40,473 bases of DNA from Lacticaseibacillus hulanensis (GTDB lineage Bacteria > Bacillota > Bacilli > Lactobacillales > Lactobacillaceae): positions 1 through 40,473 of the forward strand of contig NZ_RRYD01000031.1 in assembly GCF_004010095.1 (NCBI RefSeq). Reading direction: 5' to 3'. Positions 14,449-22,809 of this stretch are shown here, one piece after another. Position 1 is the stretch's first letter. Every line of letters starts with the position of its first letter. A program made the position numbers and the translations under genes. The notes beneath the pieces were generated by a model that saw only the letters and a list, made by a program, of their open reading frames with translations, was not told where the DNA came from and ran no database searches.

Positions 14449-15685
14449 TGTAGTTCAGCGAATCGCACCGGCCTTCCACGACCTGGCTTGGGACATTGTC
14501 GAGGAGCGGCATAGCTCCTATTGGTTGCGGGGCGGCCGTGGTTCCACAAAGTCCAGCTTCATCTCACTGATGGTGGTCTTCGGCATGGTGAACAATCCAA
14601 AGGCCAATGCGGTTATCTTGCGGAAGGTTGCTGGCACGCTACGTGATTCTGTGTTTGATCAATACCTCTGGGCTATTGACGAGCTGGGTGTGGATGATTA
14701 CTGGCACGCCTCAGTTAGCCCAATGGTGCTGACATACACACCAACAGGGCAGCAAATTCGCTTTAAAGGCGTTGATAAGCCTAAGAAGATTAAGTCTCAG
14801 AAGTTCCGTGTTGGCTATGCCAAATATATCCACTACGAAGAAACAGATGAGTTCTCAGGCCTAGCCGAGATTCGTAACGTCAACCAGTCCTTGAATCGTG
14901 GCGGTTCGAACGTGATTACGTTCTACAGTTACAATCCACCGGCGAGCCAGAACAACTGGACAAACCAGGCTGCTGAGCAAGCTAAGTTACGGCATGATAC
15001 GTTGGTTCATTCGTCAAACTATCTGACAGTACCAAAGAAGTGGTTGGGCCTAGGATTCCTTGCTGAGGCTGAGCAGCTCAAGCGTGACAACCCCACAGCG
15101 TACGCACATGAGTACCTGGGTGAGGTTACGGGTACCGGGGCCGAGGTCTTTACCAATCTCACGCTGCGCGAGCTTAGCGACGACGAGGTGGCCGCCTTTG
15201 ACCACACGCGCCGTGGGTTGGACTTTGGTTTTGCACATGACCCGCTGGCCTACGTAATGGCCAATTATGACCCAACGTACCGCCGTCTTTACATCTACGG
15301 CGAGATTTACAAGGTGGGTATGAGCAATGCTAACGCGATTCAGGCCATCAAGGCACACAACCCCGATAATGACGTCATCTTCGCCGATTCAGCCGAGCCA
15401 CGGACAGTGTATGAGTTCCATGACGCGGGTCTCAATCTCTTTGGCGCGCGTAAAGGACCAGGCAGCCGTGAGCACGGCATGAAGTGGCTGCAGGACTTGC
15501 GTGCCATCATCATTGACCCCGTACGTTGCCCTAACGCTGCCCGTGAGTTCGGCAGCTATGAACTCGCCAGGGACGCCACCGGGGGCTTCAAGGCCGGCTA
15601 TCCTGACGGCAACGACCATACAATTGACGCAATCAGATATAGCCTGCAAAACGATATGAGACGAGGTGCTAAGAATTGGAAATAG
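14438..15685 (+). CDS. terL: Terminase large subunit (PBSX/SPP1 type)
   Basis: 415 aa packaging motor and nuclease. Walker A GGRGSTKS (32-39), an acidic Walker B-like segment in IHYEETDEF, and a C-terminal RNase H-like nuclease with acidic residues in LDFGFAHDP, FADSAEPR and NDHTIDAIRY. ATG at 14438 follows GGGGGTG; a longer frame starting within terS lacks support. Confidence 0.94.
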   Translation: MEISVVQRIAPAFHDLAWDIVEERHSSYWLRGGRGSTKSSFISLMVVFGMVNNPKANAVILRKVAGTLRDSVFDQYLWAIDELGVDDYWHASVSPMVLTYTPTGQQIRFKGVDKPKKIKSQKFRVGYAKYIHYEETDEFSGLAEIRNVNQSLNRGGSNVITFYSYNPPASQNNWTNQAAEQAKLRHDTLVHSSNYLTVPKKWLGLGFLAEAEQLKRDNPTAYAHEYLGEVTGTGAEVFTNLTLRELSDDEVAAFDHTRRGLDFGFAHDPLAYVMANYDPTYRRLYIYGEIYKVGMSNANAIQAIKAHNPDNDVIFADSAEPRTVYEFHDAGLNLFGARKGPGSREHGMKWLQDLRAIIIDPVRCPNAAREFGSYELARDATGGFKAGYPDGNDHTIDAIRYSLQNDMRRGAKNWK

Positions 15686-17190
15686 GTAGCCTAAAGCAAC
15701 TGCTGCGTAATACAGCGACGACCCAACTGCAATTTGTGGAGCGGGCCAAGCGCAGCGAACGCTATTACAGCAATCAAAATGACATTACTCTCCGGAATGA
15801 CGGAGAGTCCAAGATTAATAACAACGGCGCTGATAAGTCCAAGGGTGCACTGCGCCGGGCGGACTATCGGGTCAGCAGCAACTTCCACCAGATTCTCGTG
15901 GACCAGAAGGCTGACTACCTGACAAGCACGCCACCGTCTATCGACGTGGGCGACAAGGCCACCAACGACACGGTCCAGGAGGTGCTCGGGGATGACTTTG
16001 CGGCCACGCTGCAGGAGCTCTGTGTGGACGCCTCGAATGCCGGCATTGGCTGGCTACACCTTTGGATTGACCAGGACACAAGTAAGCTCCGGTACGCAGC
16101 AATCCCGCCTGAGCAAATTCTGCCACTCTATGCGGGGGACACGGATCGCACTCTACTGGGTATTTGCCGCAGGTACGCCCAGATTGACCCTAAGACGGGC
16201 AAGCAGTTCACTTGCATCGAGTACTGGGACGACAAGACCGTCACTGCTTACCGTACTGACAGACCCAACTATGAAGACCTGCGCGAGCTCAAGCGGTTCA
16301 CGCTGTATGACGTTTCTACTGGTCAGGAAACTGGCGACCCGACGTCTGTCCTCGAGCATGGTCTGGGCGAAGTTCCATTCATTCCCTTCCGCAACGGCAA
16401 ACGTGAGAAGCCAGACCTGCCCAAGTACAAGGGCCTGATTGATGTATATGACCAGGTATACAACGGTTTTGCTAATGACCTGGCTGACGTGCAGCAGGTC
16501 ATCCTGGTACTCACCAATTACGGTGGCCAAGAGCTCCATGAGTTCATGGACCAGTTGCAGAAGGATAAGGCCATCAAGATTGACAGCATTGATCCCCAGG
16601 ATAAATCAGGGGTCAGCACGCTAACCATCGACATTCCGGTCGAGGCTCGGCAGAAGCTACTGGACCTCACGTTTGACAACATCTTTGTGTATGGTGAAGG
16701 TGTTAACCCAAAGCAGTTGAGCACGGGCACCAGCTTGTCCGGTGTGGCCATTAAGCTATTGTACGGGCAGTTGGAGCTCAAGGCTTCGACCACAGAGGTG
16801 TGGTTCCGTCAGGCGATTGCACGGTTAGTCCGCATGATAATGCGATGGGCTAAGGTGCCCGATGCTGACAACCGCAAGATTGCTCAGACCTGGACCCGCA
16901 GCCTCATCAGCAACGACACAGAACAGGCCGACATCGTGGCCAAATTGGCTGAGTACACCAGCAAGGAGTCCGTGGCCAAGAACAACCCACTGGTCGAGGA
17001 CTGGCAGGCAGAACTCAAGCGGCAGAAGAAAGAGGCTGACGAAGCTGCTAAGACCAAGGCTGAGCACCCTGACCCGTTTGCTCCTTTCACAACCGACCAA
17101 CCAGGCTCGAAGAATGAGCCTGGGGCCACTGTAGATGACAACGGGGGTAAATCCCCAGATAAGTCTCAGGACGGCGTAGGCGATGAATAG
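15676..17190 (+). CDS. Portal protein (SPP1 gp6-like)
   Basis: 504 aa, TTG start behind GAGG, 10-nt overlap with terL. Family traits: SERYYSNQNDI near the N-terminus, YRVSSNFHQILVDQKADYLT, WLHLWID, PFRNGKREKPDL, and SGVAIKLLYGQLELKAS. Forms the dodecameric DNA channel. The last 60 residues are Lys/Glu/Asp-rich and disordered. Confidence 0.93.
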   Translation: MEIGSLKQLLRNTATTQLQFVERAKRSERYYSNQNDITLRNDGESKINNNGADKSKGALRRADYRVSSNFHQILVDQKADYLTSTPPSIDVGDKATNDTVQEVLGDDFAATLQELCVDASNAGIGWLHLWIDQDTSKLRYAAIPPEQILPLYAGDTDRTLLGICRRYAQIDPKTGKQFTCIEYWDDKTVTAYRTDRPNYEDLRELKRFTLYDVSTGQETGDPTSVLEHGLGEVPFIPFRNGKREKPDLPKYKGLIDVYDQVYNGFANDLADVQQVILVLTNYGGQELHEFMDQLQKDKAIKIDSIDPQDKSGVSTLTIDIPVEARQKLLDLTFDNIFVYGEGVNPKQLSTGTSLSGVAIKLLYGQLELKASTTEVWFRQAIARLVRMIMRWAKVPDADNRKIAQTWTRSLISNDTEQADIVAKLAEYTSKESVAKNNPLVEDWQAELKRQKKEADEAAKTKAEHPDPFAPFTTDQPGSKNEPGATVDDNGGKSPDKSQDGVGDE

Positions 17191-18664
17191 CAAGGATTAC
17201 TGGCAAGGCCGGTATCTACAGCTGAAGGCAGTCAGCGAGCGCTCGTCTGCTGAATATGAACGGCAGCTAGCCACGCAAATGCGAGACATTAACGATTACA
17301 TTGGGTCCATCATTGAAAAGTGGTATAAGCGGTACGCCAGGACGGCACACATCGATGCTGAAACAGCTGCCAGTGTGCTCCGGAATGCTCATGGTCAGAC
17401 CTGGGAGATGACTCTTGATGAGTTCATTCGTAAAGCTAAACTGGGTGGCTACGATGACGAACTTGACCTCATTTACATCAAGCAGCAGGTGGCCAGACTG
17501 CAGGAGTTGCAGGCCCAGATATTGAGTACACTTACGCCGGCTCTACCAGGTATTACTGATTCGATGCGTTCAGCTCTGCAGAACCAATATCAGCGGACAT
17601 ATTCACAAGCTATGTACCTTAATGAAGCTGTTTCTGGAGTTATTACCAACTGGGGTAACTTTGACGAAACAGCCGCCAAGATGGCACTGGCCAAGCCATG
17701 GCAAGGGTCTGACTTTAGCCAGCGCCTATGGGGTAATGTGCAAAAGCAGCTACCTGAGATGCTGATGAAGTCGGTTCTACACGGCGTTATTCTTGGTGAA
17801 AATCCACGTAAGGTCGCTAAAGCAGTGGCAAACGCTAACCGGCAGTTTGCTGAGCAAGACCTGCATCGACTGATTCAGACTGAGATGGCCCACATTACGG
17901 AAGAAGCGACATATCAAAGCTACGACGACAGTGGTGTTGAGTGGTACGAGTACATGGCCACCCTCGAAAGCAGGACGTGTGAGACATGCGGCCACCTTGA
18001 TATGAGGCACTTCAGGTTATCGGACCGCGTTCCTGGGGGCAATTATCCGCCCATTCATCCATACTGTCGGTGCACAACGGCGGCCTGGGACTCGGATTAC
18101 CCGCCAATCGGTAAACGCTGGAGCAGAGATCCGGAAACCGGAAAGAGACAGTTGGTTGACGGCATGAGTTATAAAGAATGGGCTCGTCAACATGAGGCTT
18201 CACTCCATAGGACTCTTGCTGAAGAGCGTCGTGAATCGGAAGCAGAACAAAAAGCAAAAATTATGTCCGAGGCTAAGCAACATGCAGATACCATTAGGGT
18301 TGAAAACCATGCGCAACGAATGAAACCAAAGCTTGGTAAGCAATATGAGTGGAATGAGATTAATCCGGAGCAGTATAATAAGCATGTAAAGGGTTCTCCT
18401 GAATATGCTAATTATGCGAAGGCCAAAAAGCGGCCACCGAGTGAGGTCACATTATCACCAAGTGAAGTTGATTCAATCATTGCAAAATATGGTCGAACTG
18501 GACAGCAGGATACAAGAAACCAAATTCGCTTCACACATGATCAACCGATTGGCTATTTTGTTGATATAGATGGCAACCGGTGGCCAACGTATCAAGGCCG
18601 TATTTCTTACCGTAAAGGCAAAGGTTCGCACATTACACCTTCACGTCCAGATTACTTACCCTAG
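17183..18664 (+). CDS. MuF minor head protein with C-terminal polymorphic toxin domain (Ntox50-like)
   Basis: 493 aa, 8-nt overlap with the portal gene. Residues 1-300 are a head-morphogenesis protein of SPP1 gp7/MuF type, with the cysteine core RTCETCGHLDMRHF (264-277) and HPYCRCTTAAW (292-302). Residues 310-390 are a charged coiled coil. Residues about 395-493 are unlike the head part and read as a polymorphic toxin type 50 (putative RNase) domain: YNKHVKGSPEYANY, IIAKYGRTGQQ, QPIGYFVDIDGN, RISYRKGKGSHITPSRPDYL. MuF-toxin fusions are known in temperate Firmicutes phages and may be injected with the DNA or act between bacteria. From about 18230 the DNA is visibly AT-richer than upstream, so the toxin tip looks swapped in. 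The toxin class is recognised by eye only. Confidence 0.85.
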   Translation: MNSKDYWQGRYLQLKAVSERSSAEYERQLATQMRDINDYIGSIIEKWYKRYARTAHIDAETAASVLRNAHGQTWEMTLDEFIRKAKLGGYDDELDLIYIKQQVARLQELQAQILSTLTPALPGITDSMRSALQNQYQRTYSQAMYLNEAVSGVITNWGNFDETAAKMALAKPWQGSDFSQRLWGNVQKQLPEMLMKSVLHGVILGENPRKVAKAVANANRQFAEQDLHRLIQTEMAHITEEATYQSYDDSGVEWYEYMATLESRTCETCGHLDMRHFRLSDRVPGGNYPPIHPYCRCTTAAWDSDYPPIGKRWSRDPETGKRQLVDGMSYKEWARQHEASLHRTLAEERRESEAEQKAKIMSEAKQHADTIRVENHAQRMKPKLGKQYEWNEINPEQYNKHVKGSPEYANYAKAKKRPPSEVTLSPSEVDSIIAKYGRTGQQDTRNQIRFTHDQPIGYFVDIDGNRWPTYQGRISYRKGKGSHITPSRPDYLP

Positions 18665-18674
18665 GAGGCATAAA

Positions 18675-18908
18675 ATGAAAACTGAAACATTCATTCCAAA
18701 ATCGATGAGTTACGGAGAGTTGAACGAGAAGTTTTATGACCGCCGCGTTCAGTTCAAGCTGAAGAACGGTAAAACTAGAACTGTTCACGTTGAGGATATT
18801 GAGAATGAGGATGATCAGGACAACGGTATTTTGTTTATGGCTTCAGAGCCGGAAGATGATGTCTGGCTTGAAGATGTAGTCTCTGTCACTGTTGGAAATG
18901 ACATTTAA
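18675..18908 (+). CDS. Small acidic protein, candidate immunity to the MuF toxin
   Basis: 77 aa, SD AGGAGG, 10 nt after the toxin-bearing gene. Basic N-terminal half (VQFKLKNGKTRTVHV) then very acidic (IENEDDQDNGILF, EPEDDVWLEDVV). Position directly after a polymorphic-toxin gene and acidic character fit an immunity protein that masks a basic RNase. The family is not recognised. Confidence 0.65.
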   Translation: MKTETFIPKSMSYGELNEKFYDRRVQFKLKNGKTRTVHVEDIENEDDQDNGILFMASEPEDDVWLEDVVSVTVGNDI

Positions 18909-18922
18909 AGAGAGATGATTGC

Positions 18923-19264
18923 ATGGCCAAAGATGATTATTTTGTTGTAATGTATAAAATTCTCCGGGTACTGTATGATGCCCTAAAAACAGGTCAACCG
19001 GTCACTGATGAAGATTTTGGCAATTTGTTTTTGGCACTGAATGAGCAGTATTGGAATTTTATTGTTCAGAATATGTCTGATGACGGATATATTACTGGGG
19101 TGTACAAAGTAAAACCGACAATCAGCATTGGAGAAACGTCTGGGATTAAATACCATAACGTTAAAATCACTACAAAGGGAATTGAGTATCTGTTTAGTAA
19201 TAGCATGATGGAGCGTGTAAAGAACGCGCTTGAGGATATCAAATCCCTTATGCCAGGAATGTAG
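18923..19264 (+). CDS. YjcQ family protein
   Basis: 113 aa. Winged-helix YjcQ pattern: YKILRVLYDAL, later DDGYITGV and ITTKGIEYLFSNSMMERVKNALEDI at the C-terminus. Found as accessory genes in Firmicutes phages; role unknown. Sits in the AT-rich cassette between MuF and scaffold, so a second immunity protein or a regulator are both possible. Followed by a terminator. Confidence 0.78.
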   Translation: MAKDDYFVVMYKILRVLYDALKTGQPVTDEDFGNLFLALNEQYWNFIVQNMSDDGYITGVYKVKPTISIGETSGIKYHNVKITTKGIEYLFSNSMMERVKNALEDIKSLMPGM

Positions 19265-19292
19265 CACTCGCCAGTTGGTGGGTGTTTTCTTT
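19265..19292 (+). terminator. Terminator, left twin
   Basis: CACTCGCC (19265-19272), loop AGTT, GGTGGGTG (19277-19284), TTTTCTTTT. Nearly identical to the one at 19711. Confidence 0.75.
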
Positions 19293-19305
19293 TAACCTCA
19301 TGCGG

Positions 19306-19311
19306 TATGAT
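19306..19311 (+). promoter_or_regulatory. Possible promoter (-10 element)
   Basis: TATGAT at 19306-19311, after a terminator and just before an isolated gene. The -35 17 bp upstream (TGTTTT) is poor, so the call is tentative. Confidence 0.35.
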
Positions 19312-19329
19312 ACTGCCGAGGTGATGATT

Positions 19330-19704
19330 GTGGGGTACAGTGATTTGAGTACATTATTTAAGGACATCAGCGAGCACGTAAAGAAAACTCGTAACCTGGA
19401 ATTAACAAATGATTTGCTGGATTTGCAACAGAAGATGCTTGAACTGTTTACTGAGAATCAGGATTTGAAGCAACAGTTGGCTGACATGCAAAGCGAACAG
19501 GACTTAGCACACAAAGTTGTTTTTCAAGGGGGTGCCTATTACAACAAGGAGACTTTGGAAGGACCGTTTTGCACTAGTTGTTGGGAGTCAGAAAAGAAGC
19601 TTATTCATCTGACAACCTCTACATTAAGGGTGCACGGAGTTCAGTCTATGTGTCCAAATTGTAAAAGCCATTTTGACGTACCACATAATCGCTCGCTTGA
19701 ATAA
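19330..19704 (+). CDS. Coiled-coil zinc-ribbon accessory protein
   Basis: 124 aa, GTG start 8 nt after GAGGTG. An ATG two codons earlier abuts the SD. Residues about 15-60 are coiled coil (LTNDLLDLQQKMLELFTENQ), then GAYYNKETLEGPFCTSCWES and CPNCK give a four-cysteine zinc ribbon. Proteins of this build are widespread unannotated accessory genes. Flanked by twin terminators and perhaps its own promoter, it is a self-contained moron inside the head operon. Confidence 0.78.
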   Translation: MGYSDLSTLFKDISEHVKKTRNLELTNDLLDLQQKMLELFTENQDLKQQLADMQSEQDLAHKVVFQGGAYYNKETLEGPFCTSCWESEKKLIHLTTSTLRVHGVQSMCPNCKSHFDVPHNRSLE

Positions 19705-19710
19705 AACAGT

Positions 19711-19740
19711 ACACTCGCCATACGGTGGGTGTTTTATTTT
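19711..19740 (+). terminator. Terminator, right twin
   Basis: ACACTCGCC (19711-19719), loop ATAC, GGTGGGTGT (19724-19732), then TTTTATTTT. Same stem sequence as at 19265. Confidence 0.78.
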
Positions 19741-19760
19741 ACCCAAGAGGAGGTGTAAGC

Positions 19761-19880
19761 ATGTTGCATCACTACATCACGAAGTATGAGGAAGACGGTC
19801 AGCACAAGGCGGTCGCATGGCTACAAATCGACCTACTGCGTTGGCACTTTTGCCTAGCAAAGCGGTACTTGGCACTCTAA
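19761..19880 (+). CDS. Micro-protein, HHYITKYEEDG family (copy 2)
   Basis: 39 aa. MLHHYITKYEEDG then K-A-VAWLQI, the same frame of residues as the protein at 3947-4096 but with a different hydrophobic tail (LLRWHFCLAKRYLAL). Strong SD (GAGGAGGTG). Lies between the right twin terminator and the scaffold gene. Function unknown. Confidence 0.7.
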   Translation: MLHHYITKYEEDGQHKAVAWLQIDLLRWHFCLAKRYLAL

Positions 19881-19977
19881 TAATTTCGCCCTGGACATGG
19901 CGTTAAAAGGTCTATTTTTTGTACCCGGCCGTGGTCGCCCCACGTTAAAAATTGCGTTAGGGAGAAAGGACTTAATC

Positions 19978-20547
19978 ATGAACCGTGAAGAATTAAAGGG
20001 TCTCGGACTCACAGACGAACAGATTGACAAGGTGATGGCTGCACATGGCCAGGCAACTCAGAAACTGCGTGATGCTAACAGCAAGCTCAGCCAAGAGCTT
20101 TCAGACAAGACTGCAGGCAGTACCGATACAGCAGCCAAGCTGGAGGATGCCCAGAAACAGATTAAGGCGCTCGAAAAGAAGGCCGGCCAGGCTGATGACC
20201 TGAGCAAACAGTTGGATGAAGCAAACGGTAAGCTCACTAGCTTCAAGCTGGACAGTGCCGTTACTAACCAGCTGACTGCTGCTAAGGTACGAAACCCTAA
20301 GGCCGCTATGGCGTTGCTCCCAAAGGATGTGCTCAAGCTCGATGATGAGGGCAATGCGCCTGACCTCAGCGAGCAGATTGAGGCACTGCGCAAGAGCGAC
20401 GGATATCTGTTTGACGAAGGCACCAAGTCCAACTACACGCCGGCTGGTGGTGAGCCTGGGACCCCAGATCCTACCCAAGCCATGATTGACGCATTTACGG
20501 GCAAGACAGCAAGTACAGATGCTGCCGGCTCAGACGATAAAAAATAA
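19978..20547 (+). CDS. Capsid scaffold protein (GP20-like)
   Basis: 189 aa. Begins MNREELKGLGLTDEQIDKVM; long coiled coil (about 25-90) then NPKAAMALLPKDVLKLDDEG and YTPAGGEP, the arrangement of phage minor structural GP20/scaffold proteins. Directly precedes the capsid gene. The ATG at 19978 has AGAAAGGA upstream; the in-frame ATG at 19897 has none and lies in a small hairpin-rich spacer (19888-19940). Confidence 0.88.
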   Translation: MNREELKGLGLTDEQIDKVMAAHGQATQKLRDANSKLSQELSDKTAGSTDTAAKLEDAQKQIKALEKKAGQADDLSKQLDEANGKLTSFKLDSAVTNQLTAAKVRNPKAAMALLPKDVLKLDDEGNAPDLSEQIEALRKSDGYLFDEGTKSNYTPAGGEPGTPDPTQAMIDAFTGKTASTDAAGSDDKK

Positions 20548-20561
20548 GGAGATGTACCAAA

Positions 20562-21530
20562 ATGGCAGCAACAATTAATTACGCTGAAGCATATCAGCAA
20601 GCAATTCAGCAGGCCTTCTACGACGGGCACCTTTTCAGTGCTAAGCTCTGGAACAGCCCATCTAACAGCCTGATTAAGTTTGACGGTGCAAAGCACATCA
20701 AGCTTCCACGGCTCACCATTGAAGCAGGTCGTAAGGACCGGACACGGCGCGCAATCACTGAGATTGTACCGAACTACTCCAACGACTGGGACACCTACGA
20801 GCTGACCAACGAACGCTACTGGAGCACCTTGGTTGACCCGTCCGACGTCGATGAATCCAACATGGTCATCAGCATCGCTAACATCACTAAGCAGTTCAAC
20901 CTGGACGAGAAGATGCCAGAAATGGACCGCGAAATGTTTAGCAAGCTGTTTGCAGCTAAGCAGGCCGCTAATGATGGTGGTATCAGCACCGACACGCTCG
21001 ATGAGAAGAACATTCTGCTCGCGTTTGACCAGATGATGGTCAACATGGACGAGCAGCGCATTCCGCAGGTCGGTCGTGAACTGTACGTCACCCCTGTCAT
21101 CAACTCCATGCTCAAGCGCGCAGAAGCGCTCAACCGCCAGCTGCAGCTTGCAGGCAACGGCAACATTGCCCGCTCTGTCTACAGTCTTGATAGTGTAAAC
21201 ATCAACGTCGTTCCTTCTGACCTGATGCAGACCAAGTTCGACTTCACCGTGGGTTCCAAGCCAGTTGACGATGCCAAGCAGATTCAGATGTTCATGATCT
21301 ACAACGGTGTCCAGATTGCTCCTCAGAAGTACAGCTTTGTCGGGTTCGATCAGCCAAGTGCTCAGAACTCCGGGAACTACCTGTACTACGAACAGTCCTA
21401 CGATGATGTGCTCTTGCTTGCTACCAAGACCAAGGGGATTGAGTTTGTGATTGCGGACAAGCCAGCGGCCACCACGCCAGATACTGGCACCACTACGCCA
21501 GACTCTGGTACTGAATCGGGGGAAGCCTAG
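20562..21530 (+). CDS. Major capsid protein
   Basis: 322 aa. Not obviously homologous by motif, but length, abundant-protein style codons, position after scaffold, and segments such as IKLPRLTIEAGRKDR, ERYWSTLVDPSDVDE and GRELYVTPVINSML agree with HK97-fold capsid proteins of lactobacillus phages. The last 20 residues are a TTPDTG/TTPDSG linker. SD AAGGAGAT. See the hairpin after the stop. Confidence 0.9.
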   Translation: MAATINYAEAYQQAIQQAFYDGHLFSAKLWNSPSNSLIKFDGAKHIKLPRLTIEAGRKDRTRRAITEIVPNYSNDWDTYELTNERYWSTLVDPSDVDESNMVISIANITKQFNLDEKMPEMDREMFSKLFAAKQAANDGGISTDTLDEKNILLAFDQMMVNMDEQRIPQVGRELYVTPVINSMLKRAEALNRQLQLAGNGNIARSVYSLDSVNINVVPSDLMQTKFDFTVGSKPVDDAKQIQMFMIYNGVQIAPQKYSFVGFDQPSAQNSGNYLYYEQSYDDVLLLATKTKGIEFVIADKPAATTPDTGTTTPDSGTESGEA

Positions 21531-21586
21531 CCCTATCCTCCGTTAACGCGGAGCCTACACAGGATGGGGCCATCGTTACGGTAGGC
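21524..21586 (+). other. Nested hairpin across the capsid stop codon
   Basis: GCCCTATCCT (from 21530) pairs with AGGATGGGGC (to 21570), one G-T pair, and encloses CTCCG/CGGAG. GCCTA and TAGGC outside extend it. No T-run follows, so it is not a plain terminator. The -1 frame stays open through it to a TAG just before the next gene's SD. Confidence 0.45.
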
Positions 21587-21611
21587 AAATAGGTTAGAAA
21601 GGAGAATCAGA

Positions 21612-22400
21612 ATGGCTAAACTAGCAATTTACAAAAAGGGGTCTGACACCCCGTTGGCCGTCGGTGATGATACGTCTGTAGCCATCACAGGCTTGCAGCC
21701 AAATCAAACAGTAGCCGCTGGAGATTACCAGGCAGCGCTCACTGATGGTAGCCAGGTTGGGAGCAAGGTTGATGTACCTGGATTTACAACCCTGCCCGAT
21801 TACGCTGCACAGGGAACGTCTGACGGACAGGCTGATGGTGCTGCAGGTAAAGAGGCTTCAGACATGACTGGCAAGGATGATGCATACGTGGCAGCCTACA
21901 ATGATGCGTATGCTGAGGCCAAGGCTAAGTACGATGCTGACCAGAAGGCTGCCGCTGATAAAGCTGCGGCTGAACAAGCGGCCAAGGACAAGGCTGATGG
22001 CACCGCTGCGGGTAAGGCTGACGGTGACGCTGGGAAGGCGGCAGTGGATAACAGCAGCAAGTCTAAGGACTACCAGGATGCTTACACTGCAGCATACACG
22101 CCAGCTAAGGCGGCCTACGATGCAGCACAGCCTAAGCCAGCAACTGGGATTAAGCTGCAGGCTACGATGTCACTCAAGGTGGGTGACACCAAGAAGCCAA
22201 CGCTCGCCGCAGATCCATCCGATGCCAAGGACGCGGCCGCTGTGGTTGCTGCTACGACCTACAAGTCTAGCGATGAGACCATTGCCACAGTCGCAGCTGA
22301 CGGCACCATCACAGCGGTTAAGGTCGGCACAGCAACCATCACGGCAACCAGCGGCACCTTCACCGGCGACTGCAAGGTTACCGTGGCAGCTGCAGCGTAA
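21612..22400 (+). CDS. Head decoration protein with Ig-like (Big_2) domain and tandem repeats
   Basis: 262 aa. Residues 1-60 form a beta domain. Two repeats of about 42 residues follow (about 70-112 and 130-172) sharing G-x-ADG-x-AGK and Y-x-x-AY...AKA-x-YDA, separated by an Ala/Lys helix. C-terminal about 178-262 is Big_2 (MSLKVGDTKKPTLAA, YKSSDETIATVAADGTITAV, GTATITATSG). Likely displayed on the capsid or tail and sticky to carbohydrate. Such repeats are common in lactobacillus surface proteins. Confidence 0.82.
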   Translation: MAKLAIYKKGSDTPLAVGDDTSVAITGLQPNQTVAAGDYQAALTDGSQVGSKVDVPGFTTLPDYAAQGTSDGQADGAAGKEASDMTGKDDAYVAAYNDAYAEAKAKYDADQKAAADKAAAEQAAKDKADGTAAGKADGDAGKAAVDNSSKSKDYQDAYTAAYTPAKAAYDAAQPKPATGIKLQATMSLKVGDTKKPTLAADPSDAKDAAAVVAATTYKSSDETIATVAADGTITAVKVGTATITATSGTFTGDCKVTVAAAA

Positions 22401-22413
22401 GGAGGCGGCATAG

Positions 22414-22809
22414 ATGGCACATCCACGCATGACGGGATTGCTTGCCAAGGTGCGGCAACTGTCGCCCAAGCCCGATGACCAGGATGCTGAGGAGTACCAG
22501 GCCATTACCGAGTTTGCGCTCGACAAGACGATCGACGATGTGGCCAACTATTGCCATATCGCGATTGCCGACCTACCCGCTGAGCTCGACACGACTATTG
22601 TGGCCATGACGCTCAACGCCATCACCGAGATGGGCCTGCTACAGGAGGTGTCAGCTGGCGAAGATGGACCGGTGACCAGCCTGTCTGAAGGTGATACGTC
22701 GGTTTCATTCCTGTCACCAACTGATGCGTATAAGACACTGGCAGCGGGCAGCACTATCACCACGGACTACAAGGGTAAGCTCAATAGCTTCCGGGTGGTC
22801 CAATGGTGA
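22414..22809 (+). CDS. Head-tail connector (gp6-like adaptor)
   Basis: 131 aa, SD AAGGAGG. Helical, with FALDKTIDDVANYCHI and a C-terminal SVSFLS...YKGKLNSFRVVQW, as in DNA-packaging/connector proteins of gp6/gp15 type that sit below the portal. Confidence 0.8.
   Translation: MAHPRMTGLLAKVRQLSPKPDDQDAEEYQAITEFALDKTIDDVANYCHIAIADLPAELDTTIVAMTLNAITEMGLLQEVSAGEDGPVTSLSEGDTSVSFLSPTDAYKTLAAGSTITTDYKGKLNSFRVVQW

Noticed and set aside
19888-19940. Start of the scaffold gene at 19897
   Set aside because: No SD, and the encoded first 27 residues are unlike scaffold proteins; the ATG at 19978 fits.
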